Of a stretch of 64,000 nucleotides of DNA, positions 45,377 to 53,512 are shown piece after piece (the stretch's first letter is position 1; every line of letters begins with the position of its first letter). The notes beneath the pieces are model-generated. The model worked only from the letters and a program-made list of their open reading frames with translations. It was not told the origin of the DNA and did no database searches. This DNA is from Longicatena caecimuris (GTDB lineage: Bacteria > Bacillota_I > Bacilli_A > Erysipelotrichales > Erysipelotrichaceae). The stretch spans positions 82,217 to 146,216 of the forward strand of contig NZ_SMBP01000005.1 in the NCBI RefSeq assembly GCF_004341945.1, written 5' to 3'. The translations under genes and the position numbers were made by a program.

Positions 45377-46342
45377 CTATACAAGCAGAACGACCTGTTT
45401 ACTATTAATTAGGCGAATCCTTCTGCCTTTAAAGATTTCATTACCAAATACCCCATCAAAAGTAAAGCCGTTAAATAAATCACAGCGCCCACTCATCGTA
45501 TCCTTTAAAGTGATAGCACCACGATCTAAGGTCACCTGTAGCTGTTCCACAATTTTCATTGGGAGTTTTTCAAATCCATGCACCCCAAAGCCCATAGCAT
45601 GGCCTTCACAAATGATTTGCAGCTGTTCCTTTTCGATGAACTTATCAGAAAGCCAGCTCACTTTAGAGCCACTGTCAAATCCGAAAAGTGCAATTTCTTG
45701 ATTCTTCTTTTGACATAAAAAAACCGGAAAACTACCCATGATCATATTACGACAAGGAAAACGGAACTTATTTTTAACGACCTTAAACTGTTTCGCAATA
45801 TCATCCATTTCAAAATCAAGCTGTGATAAAACATCCCAGCCGATGATCCCATCAAACCCCATCAGATCAATGTTTCCAAAACGCATGGCAAAGTCTTTCT
45901 CATCCAGTATGACCATTGGCATATGATGATATTGCAAAGCGCCCATACGCAGTTGTTTCACGATGCAGCCGCTTAAAGCTTTTTCTTTTCCGCCAATACT
46001 GCCGATTCCGATACGACCAATAGCAGTCATGGCTTCAACTTTTTTTACGCAAGACGATCTCAGTCCACTGATTTGTGCACCTGTATCTAATAAAAAGGTA
46101 CATGAAATCTGATTCACTTCAACCGGTATTGCCAAAAGGCCAAATAAATTGCGTTTCATCGGTATTGAAAAAGTTTCTTGAAACAGCCTTCGCTCAACCA
46201 CATAAGGCTTTTGTAAAATGGCTTCCTGCGCTTGTTTACAGCCATTTAAAAAGGTGGGTGTTAAGATTTTATTTTGTAGATTGTCATAGGTTTTGTTGTC
46301 TATGAAAACCGGTGGGCAGGTTCTTGTTTTGCATCTATGCAT
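45377..46342 (-). CDS. Two-domain retropepsin-like aspartyl protease
   Basis: This is a putative aspartyl protease without signal peptide. It has 321 residues from ATG 46342 (GGAG eight bases before); the frame upstream has no start signal. Each half carries a complete active-site pattern: FLLDTGAQISGL (D86) with the closing DGIIGWD (164-170), and LFGFDSGSKVSWL (D223) with DGVFGNE (296-302). Retropepsins normally have one such half and act as dimers, so this looks like an internal duplication giving a pepsin-like single chain. An N-terminal stretch of about 60 residues holds four cysteines (two CxxxxC). The neighbours give no clue to its substrate. Confidence 0.78.
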   Translation of the reverse strand: MHRCKTRTCPPVFIDNKTYDNLQNKILTPTFLNGCKQAQEAILQKPYVVERRLFQETFSIPMKRNLFGLLAIPVEVNQISCTFLLDTGAQISGLRSSCVKKVEAMTAIGRIGIGSIGGKEKALSGCIVKQLRMGALQYHHMPMVILDEKDFAMRFGNIDLMGFDGIIGWDVLSQLDFEMDDIAKQFKVVKNKFRFPCRNMIMGSFPVFLCQKKNQEIALFGFDSGSKVSWLSDKFIEKEQLQIICEGHAMGFGVHGFEKLPMKIVEQLQVTLDRGAITLKDTMSGRCDLFNGFTFDGVFGNEIFKGRRIRLINSKQVVLLV

Positions 46343-46431
46343 GTCATCACTCCTGTATGTATGATTATAACATATCTTACGTAAAACACTTTGTTTTATG
46401 ATGGCTTTTCCCTTACTTTTTTGTTTAAAAA

Positions 46432-46440
46432 TGCTATAAT
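46432..46440 (+). promoter_or_regulatory. Extended -10 promoter of the DUF4438 gene
   Basis: TGCTATAAT is a perfect extended -10 element. There is no good -35. Transcription from about 46447 leaves a short leader with the GGAGG ribosome site. Confidence 0.6.
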
Positions 46441-46463
46441 GATGTACAGCGGAGGTATAAAAA

Positions 46464-47324
46464 ATGAAAATGAATAAAGATCGTCTTGTCGTTATGAGCG
46501 TGCAAGGCAGTGTTGACCATCCAAGCATGGCAGGAAATGCTTACCGTGTTGGCTATGATGGTTTTGGACGTATACCGATGGCAACCGGCGGCATCGTTTA
46601 CAATTATAAAATCAAAGATTCCTGTATGGGTATTGCCGGAGATCATGTCGAACCAGGTGTAAGCTTAAAAAATCCGGTGGAAAGAGAAAATAATGCTTTG
46701 CAGGCATTTGCCTGTATCGGTAATCAAGCGCGCATCATCAGCGGTGATGCCAAAGGCCGAATCGGCTATGTTACAGGTAAGCATGGCGGTATAGATCATG
46801 TCATGGTCTATTTTGATGAAGAAACATTAGATTTAATGACCTGTGATGATAAGGTGCATATCAAAGCATGCGGACAGGGTTTAAAGCTGTTAGATCATGA
46901 GGAAATTCATGTGATGAATATTGATCCTTCTTTATTAGAAAAGTTAAACATCAAAGAACATGAAGATAGCATAGAGATTGGTGTAACAACCATTGTCCCT
47001 GCGCATTTGATGGGAAGTGGTTTAGGCAGTGCCACGACCATGTTAGGGGATTATGACATCATGACACAGGATAAAAAAGCCAACGAAACCTATCACATCA
47101 ATGACTTGCGTTTTGGCGATATCGTTGCTGTTTTAGATCATGATAATCATCATGGACCTCATTATCTGGAAGGTGCCATCACCATTGGTGTTGTTGTTCA
47201 TTCGGATTCCTTTACCAGTGGACATGGGCCAGGCTTAACGGTGATTCTTTCCAGCAAGACAAAAACAATCAAACCATTTATTGATAAAGATGCCAATATC
47301 GCAAATTATCTAGACATTCAATAA
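46464..47324 (+). CDS. DUF4438 family protein
   Basis: This 286-residue soluble protein resembles the DUF4438 family, whose function is unknown. The start MNKDRLVVMSVQGSVDHPS, the segment GDHVEPGVSLKN, a KGRIGYVTGKHGGIDHVMV beta region, and DHDNHHGPHYLEGAITIGVV with several histidines, acids and glycines follow the family pattern. The histidine cluster could bind metal, by inference. There is no signal peptide. A GGAGG site stands eight bases before the ATG. It is monocistronic, with its own promoter and terminator, and divergent from the retropepsin-like gene. Confidence 0.8.
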   Translation: MKMNKDRLVVMSVQGSVDHPSMAGNAYRVGYDGFGRIPMATGGIVYNYKIKDSCMGIAGDHVEPGVSLKNPVERENNALQAFACIGNQARIISGDAKGRIGYVTGKHGGIDHVMVYFDEETLDLMTCDDKVHIKACGQGLKLLDHEEIHVMNIDPSLLEKLNIKEHEDSIEIGVTTIVPAHLMGSGLGSATTMLGDYDIMTQDKKANETYHINDLRFGDIVAVLDHDNHHGPHYLEGAITIGVVVHSDSFTSGHGPGLTVILSSKTKTIKPFIDKDANIANYLDIQ

Positions 47325-47387
47325 AAGAAAAAGAAATCCTGACAGGTATTCAGAGAGCGTTCCATACCGTACGGATTTCTTTTTTCT
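47325..47387. terminator. Bidirectional terminator with nested stem
   Basis: AAGAAATCC (47331) and GGATTTCTT (47373) form the outer stem and GGTA/TACC an inner one. A-runs on the left and T-runs on the right let it end both the DUF4438 and the convergent protease transcripts. Confidence 0.85.
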
Positions 47388-47396
47388 CGTATTTGA

Positions 47397-50237
47397 TTAT
47401 TGAATCTTGACTAGCTGTACTTTGCCCCAGCTGCCATAATGACGCACTTTTGCTGTTGTTACATAACTGCGCACCTTAATTTGATATGGTTTACCACTGC
47501 TAAGTGTATGCAGTTGATAACAATTCCTGCTTGTTTGGTAATAGTTCCAATGCTTACTGCCCTTTCGACAGTAAGCAATTTGAATACCGCTGGCCCCGGC
47601 AGCCTTTTTATAAGATACATTGACAGCTTTGTGTTTTGTCGTGTTGAGATGTAGATTGGTCGGCTGTTTAGGAACAATGGTAAAGGTTTTACACATACTG
47701 CCACCATAACCGCCTTTTCCAACAATCTTCAAAGTAGCCTTTCCACATGTTTTATTTGTGCCATATTGCAACGTATAATCTCTATTCTTCTTTAACACCG
47801 TTTTGCCATACGTTAATGTCACATTGGGTTGTATGGCTTTTCCGGTGTAGCTTCGATCCTTTAACTTGCTCATGGTCACTGTGGTAATATTACGTTTTTT
47901 AATTTTAAAAGTCTTTGTCATACTTCCTGTATAATTGCCTTTTCCCGTGATTTTCACAGTGGCAGTACCCGGTGTGACATTGTTTTTATAAGTCAAGGTA
48001 TAATGGATACCATTTTTTAATAGCGTTTTACCGGATGTCAGACGAGGAATCGGCTTTTGGGCACAACCATTGTATACGCGATCTGTGATATGACTAAGCT
48101 TAAGCGTGCTTACTTTGCGTTTGGCAATGGTGAAGGATACCGTCTTGCTTCCTGTATAATTGCCTTTCCCCTTTGCGATAACCTTGGCTATTCCAGGATT
48201 GACATTATGAGTATAAGAAAGTGTATAATCTCTTCCGTTTTTTAAGGTCACAGAACCATCCTTTAGCAAAGGCAATGGTTTTTGAGCAGAGCCAGTATAA
48301 GTCCGTGTTGCTAAGGGCTTACTGCTCGCAGATGTCAGTTTACGTTTATGAATGCTGAAATTCTTTGTAATACGGCCACCATAATTACCTTTTCCTTTGA
48401 TAATCAGCTGTGCCGTACCGGCTTTGATGTTATTTTTATACGATAAGGTATAATCGATACCGTTTTTTAATCTTGTCGTTCCATAGTTTAAAAGTGGTAA
48501 TGGTTTTTGGGCAGAGCCAGTATAGGTTTTAGACGGTATGGCATCCACGTGAATGCTCTTTGCATAAATGGCCCGCGGTAAGATCTTATAAGTGACATCT
48601 TTGCTGCTCGCATGAGCATTTGTGCTCTCAATGTGAACAGAAGCCGTACCGGCTTTCACATTATTGTGATAGGTCAGTTTATAATCTTTCCCATTTCGCA
48701 AGGTGGTTGTTCCATATGTTAAGGTAAGTGATGGTGAATGTGCTTTCCCATCATAAATATAAGAGGTTGCAGATAATTTGACCTTTGCCTTTGCCATATC
48801 ATAATGATGCTGAATCGTAAATGCTTTTAAACGGAAACAAGCATTAGCATTAGCCATATCATGCCAATCATGATTGATATAGAGAAAGCTTTGACCTGGT
48901 TGAATCTGTTCTGTGAAATTGATCCATCCATAATCTTTATTTTCTGCCACATACAAACCGGTCGTATCTCCATAATGATTCTTACATGTCACAACGACTG
49001 CATAATAAGTATGTGGTTTTACACAGACATGATGCGTTAGTGGGATTGTGTAAATACCGGCATATTTTCGATAACCTTTCACCGGTGTCGATAAAGCTTT
49101 GCTGCCACTGTATGGATCTTGTTTGTCTTTCAGGTTGGTGTATACTTCCACCTCATAATCTGTATCTGCTCCTGATAAAGCAAGGGAAACGGCCTCAACA
49201 TATTCAGGAGAAACGCTCGTTCCTTTCTGTACCTCAAACACATTGGCAACCGTCATATTTCCACTGGTGGTATATTCGGAAAGAGCTGCGGAACCATCGT
49301 AGAAATAATTATTTTCATAAGTATCTTTCGCCATATACTGATAGGCTACTACAGCATTCACTGGCTGATCATATGATAAATAGAAATAGCCTGCATCATT
49401 GGCATGTATGCCCCAGCTGTTCTTAACGATCCATGCTCCATCATGTTTCGGCTTCATAGAAAATTTATTTTTAGAAACTGTATCATCATAACCAACAATT
49501 GTCACCGCATGATCAAAGCGTTTGCTGCCGTCATAGAAATATTTGGCATATACTGACATTTTTTCCACGGCTATACCAGCTGATACACTGCCATAATTAA
49601 GAATGGCCTGTTTGATAGAGGTGATATCATCATCGGGCAGGAAAACAGCATCTTTCATGACATAGGTAGGACGGTAGGCATTTGCTTTTTTAATATCTGC
49701 TAACATCGTTGTGTCATCATGCGTATAAGGTGCATTATCTTCATCTGTGGGGCTGATCCACTGTGATAAGGCAAAAGCACTTGTCCAGTTATTGCCTCCA
49801 TTATCTAAAAAATCTAGTTTACCGTTTGAAGTTGAATGATTGGCATCCCCTGCGGTGTTGCCCAATGGATCATTTAGGCGGTTATAAAAACGATACGCAA
49901 ATTGCAGTTCTGATAAATCAATTGCCTTTGGATCCTTTACAAATCCACTTTTTAACAGATTTGTTTCAGCGGCTGCCATGGCTGAAAATGCCCAACAGTC
50001 TCCGTAAGGATATTGATTCTTAATCGATGTAACCTCGTGTTGTTTTCGATCATCGTAGGATGTAGGAAGAGCAGAGCGATACAATTGTCTGCTAATGTTC
50101 GGCTTTTGTACTTCATAATCAATTGCATGATAATCATTCTCCCCCTGTTGAGGACTGTCGGTTTGCTTTGCTGTTAGAAGCTGCATATTTCCCAGAAACA
50201 AACAAAGTAATAAAACAAAAGACCATAACTTCTTCAT
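47397..50237 (-). CDS. Secreted papain-like (C1) cysteine protease with tandem repeats
   Basis: This predicted extracellular protease has 946 residues from ATG 50237 (AAGGTG five bases before); a GTG at 50255 has no ribosome site. A signal peptide (about 1-24) precedes the C1A catalytic domain (about 60-320), with oxyanion Q75, nucleophile C81 in YGDCWAFS, histidine in FDHAVTIVGYDD (about 243) and asparagine in WIVKNSWG (about 273). A lectin-like beta domain (about 325-480) follows, then five repeats of about 77 residues with YTGSAQKPLP-type starts and GKGNYTGS ends (about 490-860), and a C-terminal fibronectin-III-like domain (about 865-946). It has no sorting signal, so the basic repeats may hold it at the wall. 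Confidence 0.9.
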   Translation of the reverse strand: MKKLWSFVLLLCLFLGNMQLLTAKQTDSPQQGENDYHAIDYEVQKPNISRQLYRSALPTSYDDRKQHEVTSIKNQYPYGDCWAFSAMAAAETNLLKSGFVKDPKAIDLSELQFAYRFYNRLNDPLGNTAGDANHSTSNGKLDFLDNGGNNWTSAFALSQWISPTDEDNAPYTHDDTTMLADIKKANAYRPTYVMKDAVFLPDDDITSIKQAILNYGSVSAGIAVEKMSVYAKYFYDGSKRFDHAVTIVGYDDTVSKNKFSMKPKHDGAWIVKNSWGIHANDAGYFYLSYDQPVNAVVAYQYMAKDTYENNYFYDGSAALSEYTTSGNMTVANVFEVQKGTSVSPEYVEAVSLALSGADTDYEVEVYTNLKDKQDPYSGSKALSTPVKGYRKYAGIYTIPLTHHVCVKPHTYYAVVVTCKNHYGDTTGLYVAENKDYGWINFTEQIQPGQSFLYINHDWHDMANANACFRLKAFTIQHHYDMAKAKVKLSATSYIYDGKAHSPSLTLTYGTTTLRNGKDYKLTYHNNVKAGTASVHIESTNAHASSKDVTYKILPRAIYAKSIHVDAIPSKTYTGSAQKPLPLLNYGTTRLKNGIDYTLSYKNNIKAGTAQLIIKGKGNYGGRITKNFSIHKRKLTSASSKPLATRTYTGSAQKPLPLLKDGSVTLKNGRDYTLSYTHNVNPGIAKVIAKGKGNYTGSKTVSFTIAKRKVSTLKLSHITDRVYNGCAQKPIPRLTSGKTLLKNGIHYTLTYKNNVTPGTATVKITGKGNYTGSMTKTFKIKKRNITTVTMSKLKDRSYTGKAIQPNVTLTYGKTVLKKNRDYTLQYGTNKTCGKATLKIVGKGGYGGSMCKTFTIVPKQPTNLHLNTTKHKAVNVSYKKAAGASGIQIAYCRKGSKHWNYYQTSRNCYQLHTLSSGKPYQIKVRSYVTTAKVRHYGSWGKVQLVKIQ
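47690..48790 (-). repeat. Five tandem repeats in the cysteine protease gene
   Basis: Five coding units of about 230 bp each encode an YTG/YDG start, an LKNGxDYTLxY centre and a GKGNYxGxxTKxFxI end. They are diverged at DNA level, which suggests an old duplication. Confidence 0.85.
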
Positions 50238-50333
50238 AACCTCACCTTCTTTCACTCATCATAACACAAGAATGATAAATGGTGAAGTTAAATGTGATAT
50301 TCGTGTGATTTTTGTTATTAAAAAGCAAGTTAA

Positions 50334-50362
50334 ATGACACATTTGAGCAAATATGTTATACT
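50334..50362 (+). promoter_or_regulatory. Promoter of the rubredoxin-like gene
   Basis: ATGACA (5 of 6 to consensus) and TATACT (5 of 6) are separated by exactly 17 bp. The leader is about 25 bases and holds AGGAGG. Confidence 0.7.
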
Positions 50363-50393
50363 TAAAATCAAGAAAAGAAAAGGAGGTTAGCAC

Positions 50394-50588
50394 ATGGCAG
50401 TAACAGCATATATTTGTGGAATTTGCGGGTATGTATATGATGGTGAAGACTTCTTAAAAGAAGCTGACGATTATCGTTGCCCATTATGTGATCATGGAAA
50501 AGATGCCTTCAACGAAAGAAGCTTTGACCATGAAGTAAATTTAGCTAGTGATGAATATCACCGCGTGAAAAAAGAAGAAACGAAATAA
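50394..50588 (+). CDS. Short rubredoxin-like protein
   Basis: This is a 64-residue iron-binding electron carrier candidate. The two metal loops are CGICGYVYDG (C8, C11) and YRCPLCDHGKDAF (C29, C32). Standard rubredoxins have about 29 residues between the pairs, but here there are 17, so the central loop is about 12 residues shorter. A charged tail (SDEYHRVKKEETK) extends past the usual end. AGGAGG precedes the ATG, and the gene has a clear promoter and a terminator. It could pass electrons to rubrerythrin. It may also be a stand-alone rubredoxin-like ribbon with another role. Confidence 0.85.
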   Translation: MAVTAYICGICGYVYDGEDFLKEADDYRCPLCDHGKDAFNERSFDHEVNLASDEYHRVKKEETK

Positions 50589-50592
50589 TGTT

Positions 50593-50620
50593 GGATGTCC
50601 GCTTTGGTACATCCTTTTTT
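50593..50620 (+). terminator. Terminator after the rubredoxin-like gene
   Basis: GGATGT and ACATCC form a stem with a 10-base loop, followed by six T. Confidence 0.9.
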
Positions 50621-50637
50621 CTTATCATAAAAAAGAT

Positions 50638-50670
50638 AAAAAAAGGCATAGCCTGAAACAGCTATGTCTT
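50638..50670 (-). terminator. Terminator after the BI-1 gene
   Basis: An imperfect stem (AGGCATAGC with GCTATGTCTT) is followed on the minus strand by seven T, eight bases after the BI-1 stop. Confidence 0.85.
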
Positions 50671-50677
50671 AAAGTGC

Positions 50678-51385
50678 TTAATCTCTATTTCCTACAAAGC
50701 GTAAGATATATAAGAAGATGTTAATGAAGTCCAGATATAAATCAAAAGCTGAATAAATTGACAACTTGCTCAGCATGCTTTCATCACCTTCATAGCTATG
50801 ATACAACGCCTTCATTTTTTGTGTATCATATGCTGTTATACCGGTAAATAATAATAAGCCAATTGCTGTAAAGCCGCGTGTCGTAATATCCATACCTAAC
50901 AATGTCATCACAACTTCTACGATAATCAACGTTAATAAACCACCCATCAAGATTGGTCCAAAGCGCAATAGGTTCATCTTTGTCGTATAACCGATCATGA
51001 CCAGACAGCCAAAGTATACAGCCGTAATACCAAAGGCAATACCGATAGAACCTAAGTCATAGACAAAGGCCAGTGTGGAAAAAGTGACTCCCATTAAGAT
51101 GGAATATGCCACAAAAAGAATACGTGCCGTCGCTGCTTTCATTTTCGCCAAACGTGCCGCAAAAGCAACGGCTACACCAAGCTGCGCAAATAACAGCAAC
51201 ATAGGCGCTATTGGATACGATACATATAAGCGCAAAGTCATGTTCGTTGTTACCATGCCAAATGCTACCAAAGCCGTAATCAATAAGCCAAGTCCCATCC
51301 ACGCAAATGTTTTTATCGCATGTTGTTGTATGGTTGTGACATGATATCCGGTTTCAAAATTTAATTCATCCTTGTTATGAAACAT
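50678..51385 (-). CDS. Bax inhibitor-1 (YetJ/YbhL) family membrane protein
   Basis: This seven-helix membrane protein of the BI-1/TMBIM family has 235 residues. In Bacillus its relative YetJ is a pH-gated calcium leak channel. ATG 51385 is chosen because it lies six bases after AGGAGGT, while the ATG at 51391 touches the site. Helices cover about 25-233. The family motifs FTGITAYDTQKMK and FDLYLDFINIFLYILRFVG are visible, with the aspartates that act as pH sensor in relatives. It is monocistronic with a terminator. Confidence 0.92.
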   Translation of the reverse strand: MFHNKDELNFETGYHVTTIQQHAIKTFAWMGLGLLITALVAFGMVTTNMTLRLYVSYPIAPMLLLFAQLGVAVAFAARLAKMKAATARILFVAYSILMGVTFSTLAFVYDLGSIGIAFGITAVYFGCLVMIGYTTKMNLLRFGPILMGGLLTLIIVEVVMTLLGMDITTRGFTAIGLLLFTGITAYDTQKMKALYHSYEGDESMLSKLSIYSAFDLYLDFINIFLYILRFVGNRD

Positions 51386-51448
51386 ACTCATACCTCCTGT
51401 TTAAGTTATAGTATACACTTTTTTGTGTAACTTGAACACTGAAATCCT

Positions 51449-52234
51449 CTAATTTTTTAATCCAAGTGCTTTTAAAATACCTGTACTGATGGCCTGTGCA
51501 ATTCGCTCTTGACCTTTAGCATCACTTAATATGGAAGCATCCTTGGGATTAGAGATAAACCCAGTTTCCACCAAGATACTAGGAATTTGATTATAATACA
51601 ACAGTGATAAAAAAGCTTCCCTATCATCCCGCAAGCCACGGCTTTTGGTATAGCCATCCGCGCGTAAAGCAAGTTCCATATGCTCAGCGATTTTCTTACT
51701 GTCTGATTGACGGGTACTGTACCATACCTCACTGCCCGCTGTCTTATCCTTTGCTTCATCACTATAATTGGTATGTATGGAAACAAAGATATCCGCTTGA
51801 CTGGCATTCGCCATGCGACTGCGGGTATTTAAATCATCTACATTATTACTTTTCCATGAGACTGTATCACTTTCTCTTGTATACAACACCTGTACCCCTT
51901 CCTGCTTTAACAATTCCCCCGTCTTTAAGGTAATGGATAAGGTGATATCTTTCTCTTTTTTCCCTTCTTTACTTTCACTCCCCGCATCATATCCGCCATG
52001 ACCGGCATCCAGCATCACTTTAAACTTTGCCGCCTTTTGTTTGCGTTGTTTTTCTTTCGCAAGCTTTTGTTTCTGCTGTTTTTGATACTCTTCCATCAAT
52101 TTTTGCTGACGCTGGGCTTCTTTTTTATCCATTCTATCCTGTGCATAAGATTCACGTATCGCAGGAACAATCAAAAAGCATAGCACTATCAGCGTAAAAA
52201 AGATGGCATGGCGCTGTACGATATTGCGCTTCAT
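51449..52234 (-). CDS. N-acetylmuramoyl-L-alanine amidase (Amidase_3)
   Basis: This zinc enzyme cuts the bond between muramic acid and the peptide stem in peptidoglycan, outside the cell. It has 261 residues. A signal peptide or N-terminal anchor (about 8-31) is followed by a charged helical linker rich in K, Q and E (32-70), then the catalytic domain with H79 in LDAGHGG, E94, H154 in SIHTN and the catalytic E223 in LVETGFISN. There is no wall-binding repeat. AAGGAGG precedes the ATG. Its start overlaps the stop of the upstream unknown gene as ATGA. Confidence 0.93.
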   Translation of the reverse strand: MKRNIVQRHAIFFTLIVLCFLIVPAIRESYAQDRMDKKEAQRQQKLMEEYQKQQKQKLAKEKQRKQKAAKFKVMLDAGHGGYDAGSESKEGKKEKDITLSITLKTGELLKQEGVQVLYTRESDTVSWKSNNVDDLNTRSRMANASQADIFVSIHTNYSDEAKDKTAGSEVWYSTRQSDSKKIAEHMELALRADGYTKSRGLRDDREAFLSLLYYNQIPSILVETGFISNPKDASILSDAKGQERIAQAISTGILKALGLKN

Positions 52235-53064
52235 GAAGACCTCCTTTCTAAATCCTGCAAAATGTCCATGATGATATCGTAAGATTCACTTTTTTTATCC
52301 AGCTTATTTTGATAGCGTAAAAAGATCTTGCGCGTTTTTTCTTCATCATCATCTAAATAAGCCAAGCCATAATGCAAGATGACATCCGTAGGATCACTAT
52401 GCGTCTTTAATAACTTTAAAAACAGCTGTTCTCCCTTCACGGAGTTTAATGTAAGATAGGCTTGCGCCTGTTCATATTGTAGCATGACTTTGGTGAAGGT
52501 ATTCGTTTTCGTGAAAATTTGTAAATATTTATCCACAAAAGCGACAATGCGTTTGGCATATGATTTTTCTTGTCTTGCCAATTGCTGCATGGTATCTAGC
52601 ATTTCCACCAGCATGCTCATGATATCAACACCATCATTCACCTGATAAACGATACCTTCAAGACTATCCAAAGAAAAGGTTTTGGCCAGTTTCAGCACCT
52701 TGCGAAAGTTCATTTCCAATGCATCCACTCTTTGCTGATCATCCGATAGTTGCATAGCCTGTACAAAATCACGGGATACTATCCCATAATGGATGAACGA
52801 AAACGTTTCGCGTCGAGCAATTTCTAACACAGCCTCATCTATGAAATCTTTGGGATACGGGCTATTGTTGTCTTGTATGACACAGCTATCAAATATGGCA
52901 TCCGCCACTTGCAGATCATTGAACGTTTTTTTCAGGCTTTCATAAATTGCTTCATAACTCCAGTCACAGCCTAATAACTGTAAATGACGTTGCAGTTCTT
53001 CCTTTGACATTTGTTTCAATTGCACCATCATAATGTCATAGGGGATTTTTTTATGTGTATTCAA
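52231..53064 (-). CDS. Unknown helical protein in the ilvA-amidase operon
   Basis: I do not recognise a family with certainty. The protein has 277 residues if it starts at TTG 53064, which has GGAG seven bases before it inside the end of yaiI; ATG 53097 would give 288 residues but has no clear ribosome site. It is predicted mostly helical and soluble. The C-terminal half (about 190-275) looks like tetratricopeptide-type helix pairs (QAQAYLTLNSVKGEQLFLKLL and the following ILHYGLAYLDDDEEKTRKIF region, quoted by position). It lies between yaiI and the amidase with overlaps on both sides, so it is cotranslated with them. Confidence 0.7.
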   Translation of the reverse strand: MNTHKKIPYDIMMVQLKQMSKEELQRHLQLLGCDWSYEAIYESLKKTFNDLQVADAIFDSCVIQDNNSPYPKDFIDEAVLEIARRETFSFIHYGIVSRDFVQAMQLSDDQQRVDALEMNFRKVLKLAKTFSLDSLEGIVYQVNDGVDIMSMLVEMLDTMQQLARQEKSYAKRIVAFVDKYLQIFTKTNTFTKVMLQYEQAQAYLTLNSVKGEQLFLKLLKTHSDPTDVILHYGLAYLDDDEEKTRKIFLRYQNKLDKKSESYDIIMDILQDLERRSS

Positions 53065-53068
53065 TTTA

Positions 53069-53512
53069 TCACTCCAATAACTCACATACAACAGCATATA
53101 AAGCTTTTAAAAAGGCTTTATCATCTTGTGCCGTACGCTTTTTCATATGACCATAGCGTTTTCTTTGACGGCGTATATTCGCTGCGTCACTTCGCTGATT
53201 CAACAAAGACAGCATGTTCTCATCACGAAAGCGCAAACCGTTTTGTGATAAGGCATGTGCCTGTCTGCTGAGGACCAGTGCGGCTAAGCCATAGTCTTGA
53301 GTTATTACAATATCATCTTTTTTTACTTTTTGCAAGATAACGAAATCCGCGCGATCCTTTCCTTTATCGGTAATCACCACTTCACAAGCATCATGCATAA
53401 AGCTATGTGAGCTGTCACACACCAATATGACCGGTATAGAAAAATGCTCTGCGATCATAAGCGTTTCTTCAATCACAGGGCATCCATCTCCATCAATTAG
53501 GATCTTAAACAT
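53069..53512 (-). CDS. YaiI/YqxD (DUF188) family protein
   Basis: This 147-residue protein belongs to the YaiI/YqxD family, a PIN-like nuclease fold of unknown role. ATG 53512 overlaps the threonine ammonia-lyase end by eight bases and has GGTGG just before it. Conserved features are the start MFKILIDGDGCPV (normally DADACPV), CDSSH, DKGKDRADFVI, DIVITQDYGLAALVL and the C-terminal KRTAQDDKAFLKAL. The first aspartates would be the putative metal site. It is the second gene of a four-gene operon. Confidence 0.88.
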   Translation of the reverse strand: MFKILIDGDGCPVIEETLMIAEHFSIPVILVCDSSHSFMHDACEVVITDKGKDRADFVILQKVKKDDIVITQDYGLAALVLSRQAHALSQNGLRFRDENMLSLLNQRSDAANIRRQRKRYGHMKKRTAQDDKAFLKALYAVVCELLE

